Below are positions 17,785 through 24,538 of a stretch of 32,540 nt of DNA, piece by piece. A program made the translations under genes and the position numbers. The notes beneath the pieces were generated by a model. That model was given only the letters and a program-made list of their open reading frames with translations, had not been told where the DNA came from and made no database searches. Within the stretch, counting starts at the first letter, position 1; every line of letters starts with the position of its first letter. The stretch is from CAYJEQ01 sp964369235. Its GTDB lineage: Bacteria > Bacillota > Clostridia > Oscillospirales > Ruminococcaceae. The stretch lies in contig CAYJEQ010000023.1 in assembly GCA_964369235.1 (NCBI GenBank), positions 1-32,540 of the forward strand, in the 5' to 3' direction.

Positions 17785-18318
17785 TTACGCATCTTGTGTT
17801 TCTTCCATTATAACTACTGCGTCTTCCCCTACTAACTCCATTAGATTAACTTTTACTATCTCATTAGATGAGGTTGGTAGATTTTTTCCTATATAATCAG
17901 CTCTTATTGGTAGCTCACGATGTCCTCTATCAACTAGTGCAACTAGCTGTATATTCTGTGGTCTACCTCTGCTCATTACTGCATCAATAGCTGCTCTTAC
18001 ACTTCTTCCTGTGTACAGTACATCGTCCACTATAATTATCTTCTTATTATTTATATCAAAGGGGATATTCGTTCTGTCTTTATGGTTATGATCCACCCTC
18101 TTATCATCTCTAAAGTGGGTAATATCTAGCTTTCCTATAGGTAGCTGACAGCCTTCGATTTTATTAATCTTTTCCCCTATTCGCTGAGCTAAGAACTCAC
18201 CACCTGTGATTATACCTATTAAACATATGTCCTCAGCGCCTTTATTTTTTTCTACTATCTCAAAAGAAATTCTAGTTATTGCTCTAGCAACTGCGTTTTG
18301 GTCTAGTATATACTTCAT
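17785..18318 (-). CDS. pyrR: Bifunctional pyr operon attenuator/uracil phosphoribosyltransferase PyrR
   Basis: This 177-aa protein has normal PyrR length and the PRPP-binding loop VDDVLYTGRSVRAAIDA near residues 97-113. When bound to UMP, PyrR binds the leader RNA and favours the terminator, and it also has weak uracil phosphoribosyltransferase activity. The matching RNA target and attenuator lie immediately upstream, so the gene controls its own operon. SD AAGGA lies about 10 nt before the ATG. Confidence 0.97.
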   Translation of the reverse strand: MKYILDQNAVARAITRISFEIVEKNKGAEDICLIGIITGGEFLAQRIGEKINKIEGCQLPIGKLDITHFRDDKRVDHNHKDRTNIPFDINNKKIIIVDDVLYTGRSVRAAIDAVMSRGRPQNIQLVALVDRGHRELPIRADYIGKNLPTSSNEIVKVNLMELVGEDAVVIMEETQDA

Positions 18319-18410
18319 AGTTATTATCCTTCCTAGATATTTTAAGTGGTTATCTAGTAGTTCTGTTAACTGCTATCATATACCACAAATTCATCACCTT
18401 GCTTAAATAC

Positions 18411-18443
18411 AAAAAAGCTCCATCCGTATAGACGGATAGAGCT
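18411..18443 (-). terminator. Attenuation terminator of the pyr operon leader
   Basis: On the minus strand, a 12-bp stem (18416-18427 with 18432-18443, one G-U pair) with a CTAT loop, followed by TTTTTT (18411-18416). It lies in the leader about 90 nt before pyrR and is the terminator arm of the PyrR switch. Confidence 0.93.
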
Positions 18444-18547
18444 GTAAATACTACAAATGCGTATACCTATACCTAAAAAAGGATATGGGTACACCTATTC
18501 ACTATGTATTATCGCCTTATCAGCCTCACGGGACTAATTTAAAGGGT
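18444..18547 (-). promoter_or_regulatory. PyrR-binding anti-antiterminator and antiterminator of the pyr leader
   Basis: On the minus strand, 18515-18547 carries the PyrR recognition pattern: CCTTTAAA, then GTCCCGTGAGGCTGA, then AAGG. This closely matches the conserved PyrR loop, with CCTT and AAGG closing the stem. Between it and the terminator is a long region with imperfect pairing (around 18455-18500) that forms the competing antiterminator. With high UMP, PyrR holds the first hairpin and the terminator forms. I see only one such attenuator in the operon. Confidence 0.92.
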
Positions 18548-18563
18548 CTTTTGACTTTTTACT

Positions 18564-18593
18564 ATTGTACCACATAACTATAACCTTTGTCTA
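18564..18593 (-). promoter_or_regulatory. SigA-type promoter of the pyr operon
   Basis: On the minus strand, TAGACA (18588-18593), an 18-bp spacer and TACAAT (18564-18569) preceded by TGG as an extended -10. Transcription would start near 18557, so the PyrR site begins within about 10 nt of the RNA 5' end. Confidence 0.75.
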
Positions 18594-18601
18594 GGAAATT
18601 T

Positions 18602-18653
18602 TTTGTCGAAATATTCTCTATTTACATCTGTAAATATGTAGATTTTGTCAAAT
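18602..18653 (+). promoter_or_regulatory. Two Spo0A-box-like sites upstream of the pyr promoter
   Basis: TTTGTCGAAA at 18602-18611 matches the Spo0A box consensus TTTGTCRAAA exactly, and TTTGTCAAAT at 18644-18653 matches nine of ten. The first starts 9 bp upstream of the pyr -35 element. Binding is an inference; short motifs of this kind occur by chance in A+T-rich DNA. Confidence 0.35.
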
Positions 18654-18670
18654 CATATATGCTATTCATA

Positions 18671-18710
18671 GCCAAAAGATACCCCCAGCTATAAGCCAAG
18701 GGCATCTTTT
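18671..18710 (-). terminator. Terminator of the ECF sigma/anti-sigma operon
   Basis: On the minus strand, an 11-bp stem (18674-18684 with 18700-18710, one G-U pair) with a 15-nt loop ends in TTTT. It lies about 40 nt past the anti-sigma stop. The 18319-18749 gap is fully explained by this and the pyr control region. Confidence 0.8.
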
Positions 18711-18749
18711 AAAAAGAAAGTTTGAGAGATTATCTTGATGAGCTGTTAA

Positions 18750-20192
18750 TTAATCATCGTCGCCATCATCGTCATTATCGTCATCGTTGTCGTCGTCATC
18801 ATCGTTATCGTTGTCATCATCGTCGTCATCGTCGTTACTGTTCTGCTGTGGTGCTTCTACATCTTCATAAACAATAGCTCCTGTAGCTGCATTGATTTCA
18901 TACTTGTAATCTCTGCCATCTACTTCAAAGTCAACTGTGTAACTACCATCGTCATCATACTCTACATCAAAATCAGTTGCCTGTGCCTGAGATACGCCAG
19001 CTCTGTTTAATGCGATAGTGCCTGCTCTTGTTTCGCCGATAACCTGTGTGGTTGGAGCTATATCGTCGTTGTCATCATCATCGTTGTCATCATCCATGTC
19101 GTTATCGTCATCCATGTCGTTATCGTCATCCATGTCGTTATCGTCGTCCATGTCGTCATCGTCGTCCATGTCGTCATCGTCGTCCATGTCGTTGTCGTCG
19201 TCCATGTCGTCATCGTCATTAACATCAGTTTCTGTAAATAGGATTTCCCCTGTTGTTGCATCGATTGTGTATTTGTATTCAGTATCTGCTGTTTCAAATT
19301 CTACTTCGTAAACATTCTTGCCATCTTCTACATCAAAGTCTACATCTAGATCAGTAATCTGTGCTTCTGTTAGACCTGCTGCGCCTAGTGCTACATTACC
19401 AGCATCTACATTAGGGATAAAGCTACCAAGATTTACATTACCAGAAATCTCAATATCATCTCTATCATCGTATACATCACGGTCTTCTGCCATCTTGCTT
19501 AGCTGAGAAACTGGTAGCTCTGCTAGATTTTCAAAGCTCTGGCTATCATCTTTATCAACGATGTCCTGAATTAGCTGAGTTTTACCTGTGGAGATAGAGA
19601 ACTGCTGGGATAGCTGTGTCAGATTATCATCATCTGTTACTGTCTGAGTTACCACTGCGTATTTATCAGCATTAGCACCTAGAATTGTGTTTACATTTTC
19701 TTTAATCTGATTTTTAAGAACTTCGGCATTCTCACCTTCTACAGAAATTAGAATTGCGTTTGCATCATCTGTTAGATAACCTTTTTGAACCATGGAGCCT
19801 ACTACAGCATTTAGTGCTATATCAAGATCAACACCTTCTAGATCCATATCACCGATGATTTCTTCTGCATCGTCGTTAAGTGTATCTACATCTACAACCT
19901 GCTCTTTGGAGTTAACATTAATTTCTACGCTTGGGTTTACATCAATACCTACTGTTGCTACTACGCCATTTCCTGACATTGCAAAGTATCCTGCACCTGC
20001 TACCACTACTGCTGCTGCCGCCGCTGTAGCTACCCATTTAGAAAAACCTTTTTTATTATTTGTATTAACTGTACTCATATCAATTACTACTCCTTCTCTA
20101 CATTTGTCATTAATTTTGTCCCATACATCAGGTGTTGTAGCTGAGATTGCTCTCTGGAGTTTTTGTTCTATTTCATAGTCTCTTTTAATCAT
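18750..20192 (-). CDS. Membrane anti-sigma factor with RsgI-like extracellular domain, PepSY-like domains and Asp-rich repeats
   Basis: This 480-aa protein has a cytoplasmic N-terminus (1-50), one membrane segment (about 52-72), an RsgI-like juxtamembrane domain (about 75-185), two PepSY-like domains (about 265-320 and 388-443), an acidic repeat between them (about 322-377) and an Asp/Asn tail (453-480). The RsgI-like domain has VGIDVNPSVEINVN, with the Asn86-Pro87 bond where RsgI proteins cleave themselves. The N-terminus (QKLQRAISATTPDVWDKI) does not look like the RsgI_N domain and fits an anti-sigma helix for an ECF factor. It would hold the sigma factor encoded just upstream at the membrane until a surface signal releases it. 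The acidic segments may bind calcium or another cation (inference). SD AAGGT lies 7 nt before the ATG. Confidence 0.8.
   Translation of the reverse strand: MIKRDYEIEQKLQRAISATTPDVWDKINDKCREGVVIDMSTVNTNNKKGFSKWVATAAAAAVVVAGAGYFAMSGNGVVATVGIDVNPSVEINVNSKEQVVDVDTLNDDAEEIIGDMDLEGVDLDIALNAVVGSMVQKGYLTDDANAILISVEGENAEVLKNQIKENVNTILGANADKYAVVTQTVTDDDNLTQLSQQFSISTGKTQLIQDIVDKDDSQSFENLAELPVSQLSKMAEDRDVYDDRDDIEISGNVNLGSFIPNVDAGNVALGAAGLTEAQITDLDVDFDVEDGKNVYEVEFETADTEYKYTIDATTGEILFTETDVNDDDDMDDDNDMDDDDDMDDDDDMDDDNDMDDDNDMDDDNDMDDDNDDDDNDDIAPTTQVIGETRAGTIALNRAGVSQAQATDFDVEYDDDGSYTVDFEVDGRDYKYEINAATGAIVYEDVEAPQQNSNDDDDDDDNDNDDDDDNDDDNDDDGDDD
19094..19219 (-). repeat. 18-bp tandem repeat inside the anti-sigma gene (seven copies)
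   Basis: Seven contiguous 18-bp units, each starting ccatgtcgt on the plus strand, encode M-D-D-D-(D/N)-D on the minus strand. Units differ only by synonymous or Asp/Asn changes. Less regular Asp-rich coding follows at 19060-19093, and a separate Asp-rich block encodes the C-terminus at 18753-18834. The copy number may vary between strains. Confidence 0.95.
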
Positions 20193-20289
20193 AATCGTGA
20201 CCTTACCTTTCTCTGAGTTAAAGCGCTTATGTCAACCTACCACTGGAAATTATAGCTACTATAATTATTAGACATAATTCTTATTCTCA

Positions 20290-20883
20290 TTAGTTATTCT
20301 CTACCTCGGCAATTTTTTTCAGTTTTGCTATTGCTCGGTGATATTTTGAAATCACTGTGGATAGCGGCATATCTAACATCTTTGCAATCTCTCGGTGCTT
20401 AAAGTCTGCTATTGCAAATAATATTACAATCTCTCGCTCCTCGCTAGTCAGCTTGCTTAGGTAGATTTCTAGTACCACCTTATCCTCGGTAGAAATATCT
20501 TTATTATCTGCTACAAAATTTAAAAACTCTTCTTCGCTTACATCAACCTGTTTTTGGCCTTGTCTGTACTTCATTAAACATAAATTCTTTGCTACTGTGA
20601 TTACATACGCCATTGGTTTGCCATGTGCTTTGTAAAACTGTGCACCTTTAAATAGATGTACATATGTGTCCTGTAGTATGTCCTCTGCGTCTTGTGGATT
20701 ATTCACTTTAGATAGTGCGTATCCGTATACTGAAGATCTTGTTATGTTGTATATCTCCTCTAGAGCCTGCATTCGCATGTTCTCTGATAGGGACATATTT
20801 CCCATTGTGATTAACATCTCTTCTATTACTTTGTCTTTGCTCTTGTCCCGGGTCACATTAGATTCTGTAATTATAAAAAGCAT
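20290..20883 (-). CDS. ECF-type RNA polymerase sigma factor
   Basis: This 197-aa sigma-70-family protein has region 2 at about 45-108 (YGYALSKVNNPQDAEDILQDTYVHLFK, then PMAYVITVAKNLCLMKYR). Region 4 is at about 138-191 (LSKLTSEEREIVILFAIADFKHREIAKML, with a helix-turn-helix ending STVISKYHRAIAKLKK). It has no region 3 and is not SigI-like in length or layout. The next gene, 97 nt downstream, is the membrane anti-sigma protein, the usual arrangement for a signal-released ECF factor. SD AAGGAGAG lies 7 nt before the ATG. A 30-residue N-terminal extension precedes region 2. The regulon is unknown; cell-envelope stress is a guess from the family. Confidence 0.9.
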   Translation of the reverse strand: MLFIITESNVTRDKSKDKVIEEMLITMGNMSLSENMRMQALEEIYNITRSSVYGYALSKVNNPQDAEDILQDTYVHLFKGAQFYKAHGKPMAYVITVAKNLCLMKYRQGQKQVDVSEEEFLNFVADNKDISTEDKVVLEIYLSKLTSEEREIVILFAIADFKHREIAKMLDMPLSTVISKYHRAIAKLKKIAEVENN

Positions 20884-20927
20884 TTTATAACTCTCCTTAG
20901 CTTTGGTACCATCCCGCTACATTAAGG

Positions 20928-20955
20928 TAATGCAGAAGGAGGCTCTTTTATTGCA
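20928..20955 (-). promoter_or_regulatory. Possible ECF-type autoregulated promoter of the sigma operon
   Basis: On the minus strand, TGCAAT (20950-20955) is followed about 15-16 bp later by GCATTA (20929-20934), after an A/T tract of about 25 bases. This resembles the layout of self-regulated ECF promoters, but I do not recognise a firm match to a described consensus and no SigA-type promoter is obvious nearby. Farther upstream a hairpin (20997-21004 with 21014-21021) is followed by T's on the minus strand and may stop read-through. The 21022-21230 stretch is A+T-rich with nothing I can name. Confidence 0.3.
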
Positions 20956-21231
20956 TGATTTTTAAAATTTTTTTCAGTTTTTTTGAAAAAAGTCTGCAAA
21001 CCCTCTATTTTAAAGGGTTTGTTCACAAAACTTTTTTTACAAATAACTGCAAAATAGTCCTTAACATAAAAAAAACGGCGATATTTCCTTAATATTAAGT
21101 AGATATCCCTGTAATTTTTTATTGTTAATATATTTAATGTCTTAATCTTTACTATACATATTATAATATATATAGCTGTTTTTGTATAGAGATAAAAACT
21201 ACTAATTATAGTCTACACAATCAGCATAAAC

Positions 21232-21260
21232 TTGTTTTATAGCACAACCCATGTTATACT
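21232..21260 (+). promoter_or_regulatory. Plus-strand promoter of a tiny transcription unit
   Basis: TTGTTT at 21232-21237, a 17-bp spacer and TATACT at 21255-21260, with TG at 21252-21253 as an extended -10. It points away from the sigma operon and towards the bidirectional hairpin at 21372-21409, which would yield a transcript of about 145 nt. Confidence 0.5.
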
Positions 21261-21294
21261 TTTATCATAATTCTGAAAGGATTTACCATAATAT

Positions 21295-21351
21295 ATGAAA
21301 TGTAGTAACTGTAATCATAATTTTAATCACCATTATAATAGTAGTATATAA
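21295..21351 (+). pseudogene. Short Cys/His-rich ORF, probable remnant of a zinc-ribbon gene
   Basis: An 18-codon ORF reads MKCSNCNHNFNHHYNSSI and then stops (TAA 21349-21351). An AAAGGA lies 13 nt before the ATG and a promoter about 35 nt upstream. Reading on in the same frame past the stop gives SNPLYIKFCPK and then TGA at 21385, exactly where a zinc ribbon (CxxC ... CPxC) would have its last Cys codon. This suggests an intact zinc-ribbon gene decayed, leaving a promoter and stub. The alternatives are a true 18-aa metal-binding peptide or a small RNA. The second stop lies in the terminator hairpin. Confidence 0.35.
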
Positions 21352-21365
21352 TCTAACCCCTTATA

Positions 21366-21409
21366 TATAAAATTCTGCCCCAAATGATTTTCACCATTTA
21401 GGGCAGAAT
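21366..21409 (-). terminator. Terminator of the 5'-nucleotidase gene, usable in both directions
   Basis: A 9-bp stem (21372-21380 with 21401-21409) continues past one mismatch with 21382-21386 pairing 21395-21399. The minus-strand tail is TTTATAT, and the plus-strand tail AAGTTTTATTT also allows termination of the small unit. The loop region reads AAATGGTGAAAATCATTT in the minus direction, one of the shared-loop group. Confidence 0.85.
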
Positions 21410-21427
21410 AAGTTTTATTTAGTTATA

Positions 21428-22978
21428 CTAGTTAAGTATTAGTCTAACTTCTGCCATATCAGCAGATTTTTGTGCTTCGTCAGCTGTTGCAATGTAGTTA
21501 ATTAGTGCTTCATCTAGCCCTAAGAACTCGTTAACAACTGGGCCATTTGTAAACATTGTGTATCCATCGCCACCTGCAGCCATAAAGTCATTAGTAGCAA
21601 GGATATATGTTTTATCAGCCTGTAGTGGCTCGCCACCAATAGTTACAGATACAACATCACCCTTAGTAGCAGTTGTGCCGTCAGCATTGTTTACAGTAAC
21701 AGTATTAGCTACTACTGTCATACCATCAAAGTGTGGGAAGGAGCCTTCTCCAACTACCATACCATGCTCAAGGGCTGCGATAATGTCAGAACCTTTGATT
21801 TCTTTAGTAACGATGTAGTTACCAAAAGGTAGTACAGTTAGCACTTCTTCTTTAGAAATATCACCAGCATCGATAGACGCTCTGATACCACCACCATTTG
21901 TAAATGCTATATCAGCACCGGATTCTAGTAGCATTGCAGATGTAATCATATTACCTAGGTTAGTATGACCGTATCTTACAGAAGTTCTTTCGCCATCTAG
22001 CAGTACATCTGTTGTGCCGATAACAGCTTCAAGGATACCATCTTGACGCTCCTGAATATCTTCTAGAACCTTAGTAACCCTAGCATCTGGCGCGTAGGAT
22101 TTAAGATCATTGGCTGTGTATACTTCTGGATCAATAGTAACTTCGCCATCTTCTTTAATATTAATAGTTACCATACCTACATTTTCAAAGTATTCGCCAC
22201 AGCTTGTAATATATGTATCATTTACCATATAGTTATCTGAGAATAGACTGTGGCTATGTCCATCAATAATAATATCAATACCATCAACATTCTCAGCAAT
22301 ATTAGTGGATTTTAGTGTGCTTGCGTCATCAATACCAACATGAGCTACTGCAACGATTACATCACAATCCATTTTTTCTAGAATATCTACTACTTCCTGA
22401 GTAGCATCGTAAGCAGCCTGTCCATCAAAGAACTCTAGGCCTTCTACATTTAGAGGATTAGTTTTGTAAGCTGTTTCTGGTGTAAGTATACCCATAATAC
22501 CAACCTTAGCACCATCAATATACTCTACTCTGTATCTGTGGAATGGGTAGGAATTAGCACCTTCCATCATAACATTAGCGCCAAGCAGCTCTACATCTGC
22601 TAGGTAAGCTAGACCCTGTAGTCTTAGGATACCGTAGTTAAAGTCATGGTTACCTGGAACTAGATATTCGATACCTACAGCTTTCATAAGCTGAGCTATA
22701 CTAGCGCCTTCTTCAAGTGTAGCAATAGGCTGTCCATGGAAAGCATCCCCTGCATCTACAACAATTTTCTCGTCAGCGCTTTGGCTATCGATAAAAGTCT
22801 TGTATCTTGCATAACCTAGTCTGGAAAGACCATCATCATCTGACGCCTCCACTGCGCGTGAGTGAATGTCGTTAGTGTGGAAAATTTTTACGGTTACCTC
22901 GTCCTCTTGTGCATGCGCAACTACTGCTGTGGATAGTACCATAGTAGCAGCAAGCATAGCTGTAATAATTTTCTTCAT
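21428..22978 (-). CDS. Secreted 5'-nucleotidase / UshA-family metallophosphatase
   Basis: This 516-aa protein has a signal peptide with a likely cut after AHA (about residue 23). The N-terminal calcineurin-like metallophosphatase domain shows FHTNDIHS (33-40), DAGDAFHGQP, GNHDFNYG and GHSH metal ligands. The C-terminal 5'-nucleotidase domain has FTNGGGIR and TNDFMAAGGDGY substrate motifs. It should dephosphorylate extracellular nucleotides (nucleoside monophosphates, perhaps UDP-sugars or cyclic forms) to salvageable nucleosides and phosphate. It has no sortase motif or C-terminal anchor, so it is probably released. SD AAGGAGA precedes the ATG. It is a single gene with its own promoter and terminator. 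Confidence 0.93.
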   Translation of the reverse strand: MKKIITAMLAATMVLSTAVVAHAQEDEVTVKIFHTNDIHSRAVEASDDDGLSRLGYARYKTFIDSQSADEKIVVDAGDAFHGQPIATLEEGASIAQLMKAVGIEYLVPGNHDFNYGILRLQGLAYLADVELLGANVMMEGANSYPFHRYRVEYIDGAKVGIMGILTPETAYKTNPLNVEGLEFFDGQAAYDATQEVVDILEKMDCDVIVAVAHVGIDDASTLKSTNIAENVDGIDIIIDGHSHSLFSDNYMVNDTYITSCGEYFENVGMVTINIKEDGEVTIDPEVYTANDLKSYAPDARVTKVLEDIQERQDGILEAVIGTTDVLLDGERTSVRYGHTNLGNMITSAMLLESGADIAFTNGGGIRASIDAGDISKEEVLTVLPFGNYIVTKEIKGSDIIAALEHGMVVGEGSFPHFDGMTVVANTVTVNNADGTTATKGDVVSVTIGGEPLQADKTYILATNDFMAAGGDGYTMFTNGPVVNEFLGLDEALINYIATADEAQKSADMAEVRLILN

Positions 22979-23024
22979 AGCTATCTCCTTATTTGTATAT
23001 AGTGTAGGTATTAACCTCTCCTAA

Positions 23025-23053
23025 ATTTTAACTGTTTATGTATAAAAAATCAA
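23025..23053 (-). promoter_or_regulatory. Promoter of the 5'-nucleotidase gene
   Basis: On the minus strand, TTGATT (23048-23053), a 17-bp spacer and TAAAAT (23025-23030). The rest of the 22979-23308 divergent gap is A+T-rich; apart from this and the abrB promoter I see nothing in it. Confidence 0.65.
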
Positions 23054-23227
23054 GTATTTTACATTATTTAGTTAAATTTTTTGTAACACTATTCAAAATA
23101 ATATCACAAGGGTAAAAATTAGATGTATTTTTTTGTGATTTTATTGAAAAAAGCAGTATTTTTTTGCCATACCTTTAGCTTTTCCACCAATTTTTCAACA
23201 AAAAACTGGAAATTGCCATGTATTTAT

Positions 23228-23256
23228 TTGACAAATCTTACAATATAGTTTATCAT
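23228..23256 (+). promoter_or_regulatory. SigA-type promoter of the AbrB-like gene
   Basis: TTGACA at 23228-23233, a 17-bp spacer and TATCAT at 23251-23256. The -35 lies within ATTTGACAAAT, which on the other strand reads TTTGTCAAAT, nine of ten bases of a Spo0A box. Repression of abrB by Spo0A is known in Bacillus; its use here is an inference. Confidence 0.75.
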
Positions 23257-23308
23257 AGAGACATAAGGAAGTAGTATATGGACATTTAGTGAGAAAGGTT
23301 GTGAAGTT

Positions 23309-23548
23309 ATGAAATCAACTGGTATAGTTAGAAAAGTAGATGAACTAGGTAGAATTGTACTTCCTATTGAGCTTCGTCGAACACTAGACATCAACATCAA
23401 GGATCCCCTGGAAATTTTTGTGGACGGCAATCAGGTAATCCTGCAGAAATACGAGCCTGCTTGTATCTTCTGTAACAATGCATCAGACGTTATCGTTTTT
23501 AAAGGCAAGAATATCTGCGCAAACTGCGTGAAGGAAATGCCTCTATAA
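23309..23548 (+). CDS. AbrB-family transition-state regulator with C-terminal four-cysteine module
   Basis: This 79-aa protein has an N-terminal swapped-hairpin AbrB DNA-binding domain (about 1-48) with the signature GIVRKVDELGRIVLPIELRR. The tail contains Cys52-x2-Cys55 and Cys70-x2-Cys73, likely a small zinc site, which is common in clostridial AbrB homologues and absent from Bacillus AbrB. It probably represses stationary-phase or sporulation genes during growth, and it lies next to the spoIIA operon. The ribosome site is weak (GAAAGGTTGTGAAGTT before the ATG). It is monocistronic, with a strong promoter and terminator. Confidence 0.93.
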   Translation: MKSTGIVRKVDELGRIVLPIELRRTLDINIKDPLEIFVDGNQVILQKYEPACIFCNNASDVIVFKGKNICANCVKEMPL

Positions 23549-23571
23549 TATAATAAACTACTTAACAAGTA

Positions 23572-23598
23572 AAAGCCAACCTTCGGGTTGGCTTTTTT
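23572..23598 (+). terminator. Rho-independent terminator of the AbrB-like gene
   Basis: A 10-bp perfect stem (23572-23581 with 23586-23595) with a TTCG tetraloop, followed by a T-run. The 23549-23869 gap holds this, the sigF terminator and otherwise only A+T-rich DNA. Confidence 0.96.
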
Positions 23599-23787
23599 AT
23601 TGCTTATGCACTAATCTATTGGTATTATCGCCCTCAGCATTTGCAAAAAAACCTTTTACCATTTTACCAGTAATTTTATAACAATATTGATTAAGGATTA
23701 TTACCTACGTACTTCATAGCTTTCTAGTTTATTATATAAATTATTTTTCGCTACCTATAGGTTTTATTATATCAATCTGGGTTGGTA

Positions 23788-23829
23788 TAAATAAAGCTGT
23801 GGCAGAAGATCTTTACCACCTGCCACAGC
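23788..23829 (-). terminator. Rho-independent terminator of the spoIIA operon
   Basis: A 10-bp perfect stem (23796-23805 with 23820-23829) with a 14-nt loop reading GTGGTAAAGATCTT on the minus strand, followed by TTTATTTAT. It belongs to the shared-loop terminator group and lies about 40 nt past the sigF stop. Confidence 0.85.
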
Positions 23830-23869
23830 CGCCTGCTTAAACTATTTTTCATTGTCCTTTTCTCACAGA

Positions 23870-24538
23870 CTATTTTATTAACTCTTTTCTCATTCCTTCT
23901 AATATCTTTTTCTCTCGCCTTGATACCTGTACCTGTGTAAGCCCTAGTATTTTAGCTGTTTTGGTTTGGGTTAGGTATTTAAAGTACCTTAGATTAATTA
24001 TATTTCTATCCATTGTATCCAGCTTGTGCATTACATCTTTTAAGGCGATTATATTAGATAACATCTCCTCTGGAGAGTCTATAGGTATATCTATCTGCCC
24101 TCCTCCATCGTCCTCGTTTACCGTTAGGGAAAGTGGTGGTATTGATATATTTACAGCTTCCACCACCTGTTCTACAGTTAGCTCCATTGCCTCTGCAATC
24201 TGGGCAACTGTTGGATCATTGCCAAGTTTCTTTGCCATATACTCACGCTGACGGGTTACCTTTAAGGATAATTCCTTTAAGGTGCGACTAACCTTTATTG
24301 TTCCTCCATCTCTAAATAACCTTCTTATCTCCCCTAATATTACAGGTACTGCATAGGTGGAAAATTGCACCCCTCTATTAACATCAAAAGCATCTGCTGC
24401 CTTAATAAGCCCTACTGATCCAGCCTGAAATAAATCATCATATTCTATTCCCCTACCCTTAAACTTATGGGCACAGGAGTGAACAAGTCCTAGATTTCCC
24501 TCTATTATTTCCTCGCGCTTTAAATCTACACTATACAT
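23870..24538 (-). CDS. sigF: Sporulation sigma factor F
   Basis: This 222-aa sigma-70-family factor has region 2 (about 8-80, including YDDLFQAGSVGLIKAADAFD and FSTYAVPVILGEIRR). Region 3 is at about 85-135, and region 4 at about 165-220, with a helix-turn-helix KTAKILGLTQVQVSRREKKIL. The order spoIIAA-spoIIAB-sigF identifies it as the first forespore-specific sigma factor, kept inactive by SpoIIAB. The ATG overlaps the spoIIAB stop by 8 bp, the coupling seen in Bacillus. The length is slightly short of the roughly 255-aa Bacillus protein, mostly at the N-terminus. Confidence 0.96.
   Translation of the reverse strand: MYSVDLKREEIIEGNLGLVHSCAHKFKGRGIEYDDLFQAGSVGLIKAADAFDVNRGVQFSTYAVPVILGEIRRLFRDGGTIKVSRTLKELSLKVTRQREYMAKKLGNDPTVAQIAEAMELTVEQVVEAVNISIPPLSLTVNEDDGGGQIDIPIDSPEEMLSNIIALKDVMHKLDTMDRNIINLRYFKYLTQTKTAKILGLTQVQVSRREKKILEGMRKELIK

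Noticed and set aside
18444..18547. Riboswitch other than PyrR in the pyr leader
   Set aside because: The GTCCCGTGAGGCTGA core with AAGG and CCTT flanks and the downstream terminator fit the PyrR attenuator.
19018..19311. Plus-strand ORF encoding Ser/Met repeats (97 aa)
   Set aside because: It is the antisense shadow of the Asp-rich repeat in the anti-sigma gene; no ribosome site or promoter.
20997..21021. Attenuator in the ECF sigma gene leader
   Set aside because: The hairpin has T's after it on the minus strand, but it lies upstream of the only candidate promoter I see and has no alternative fold, so a regulatory switch cannot be supported.
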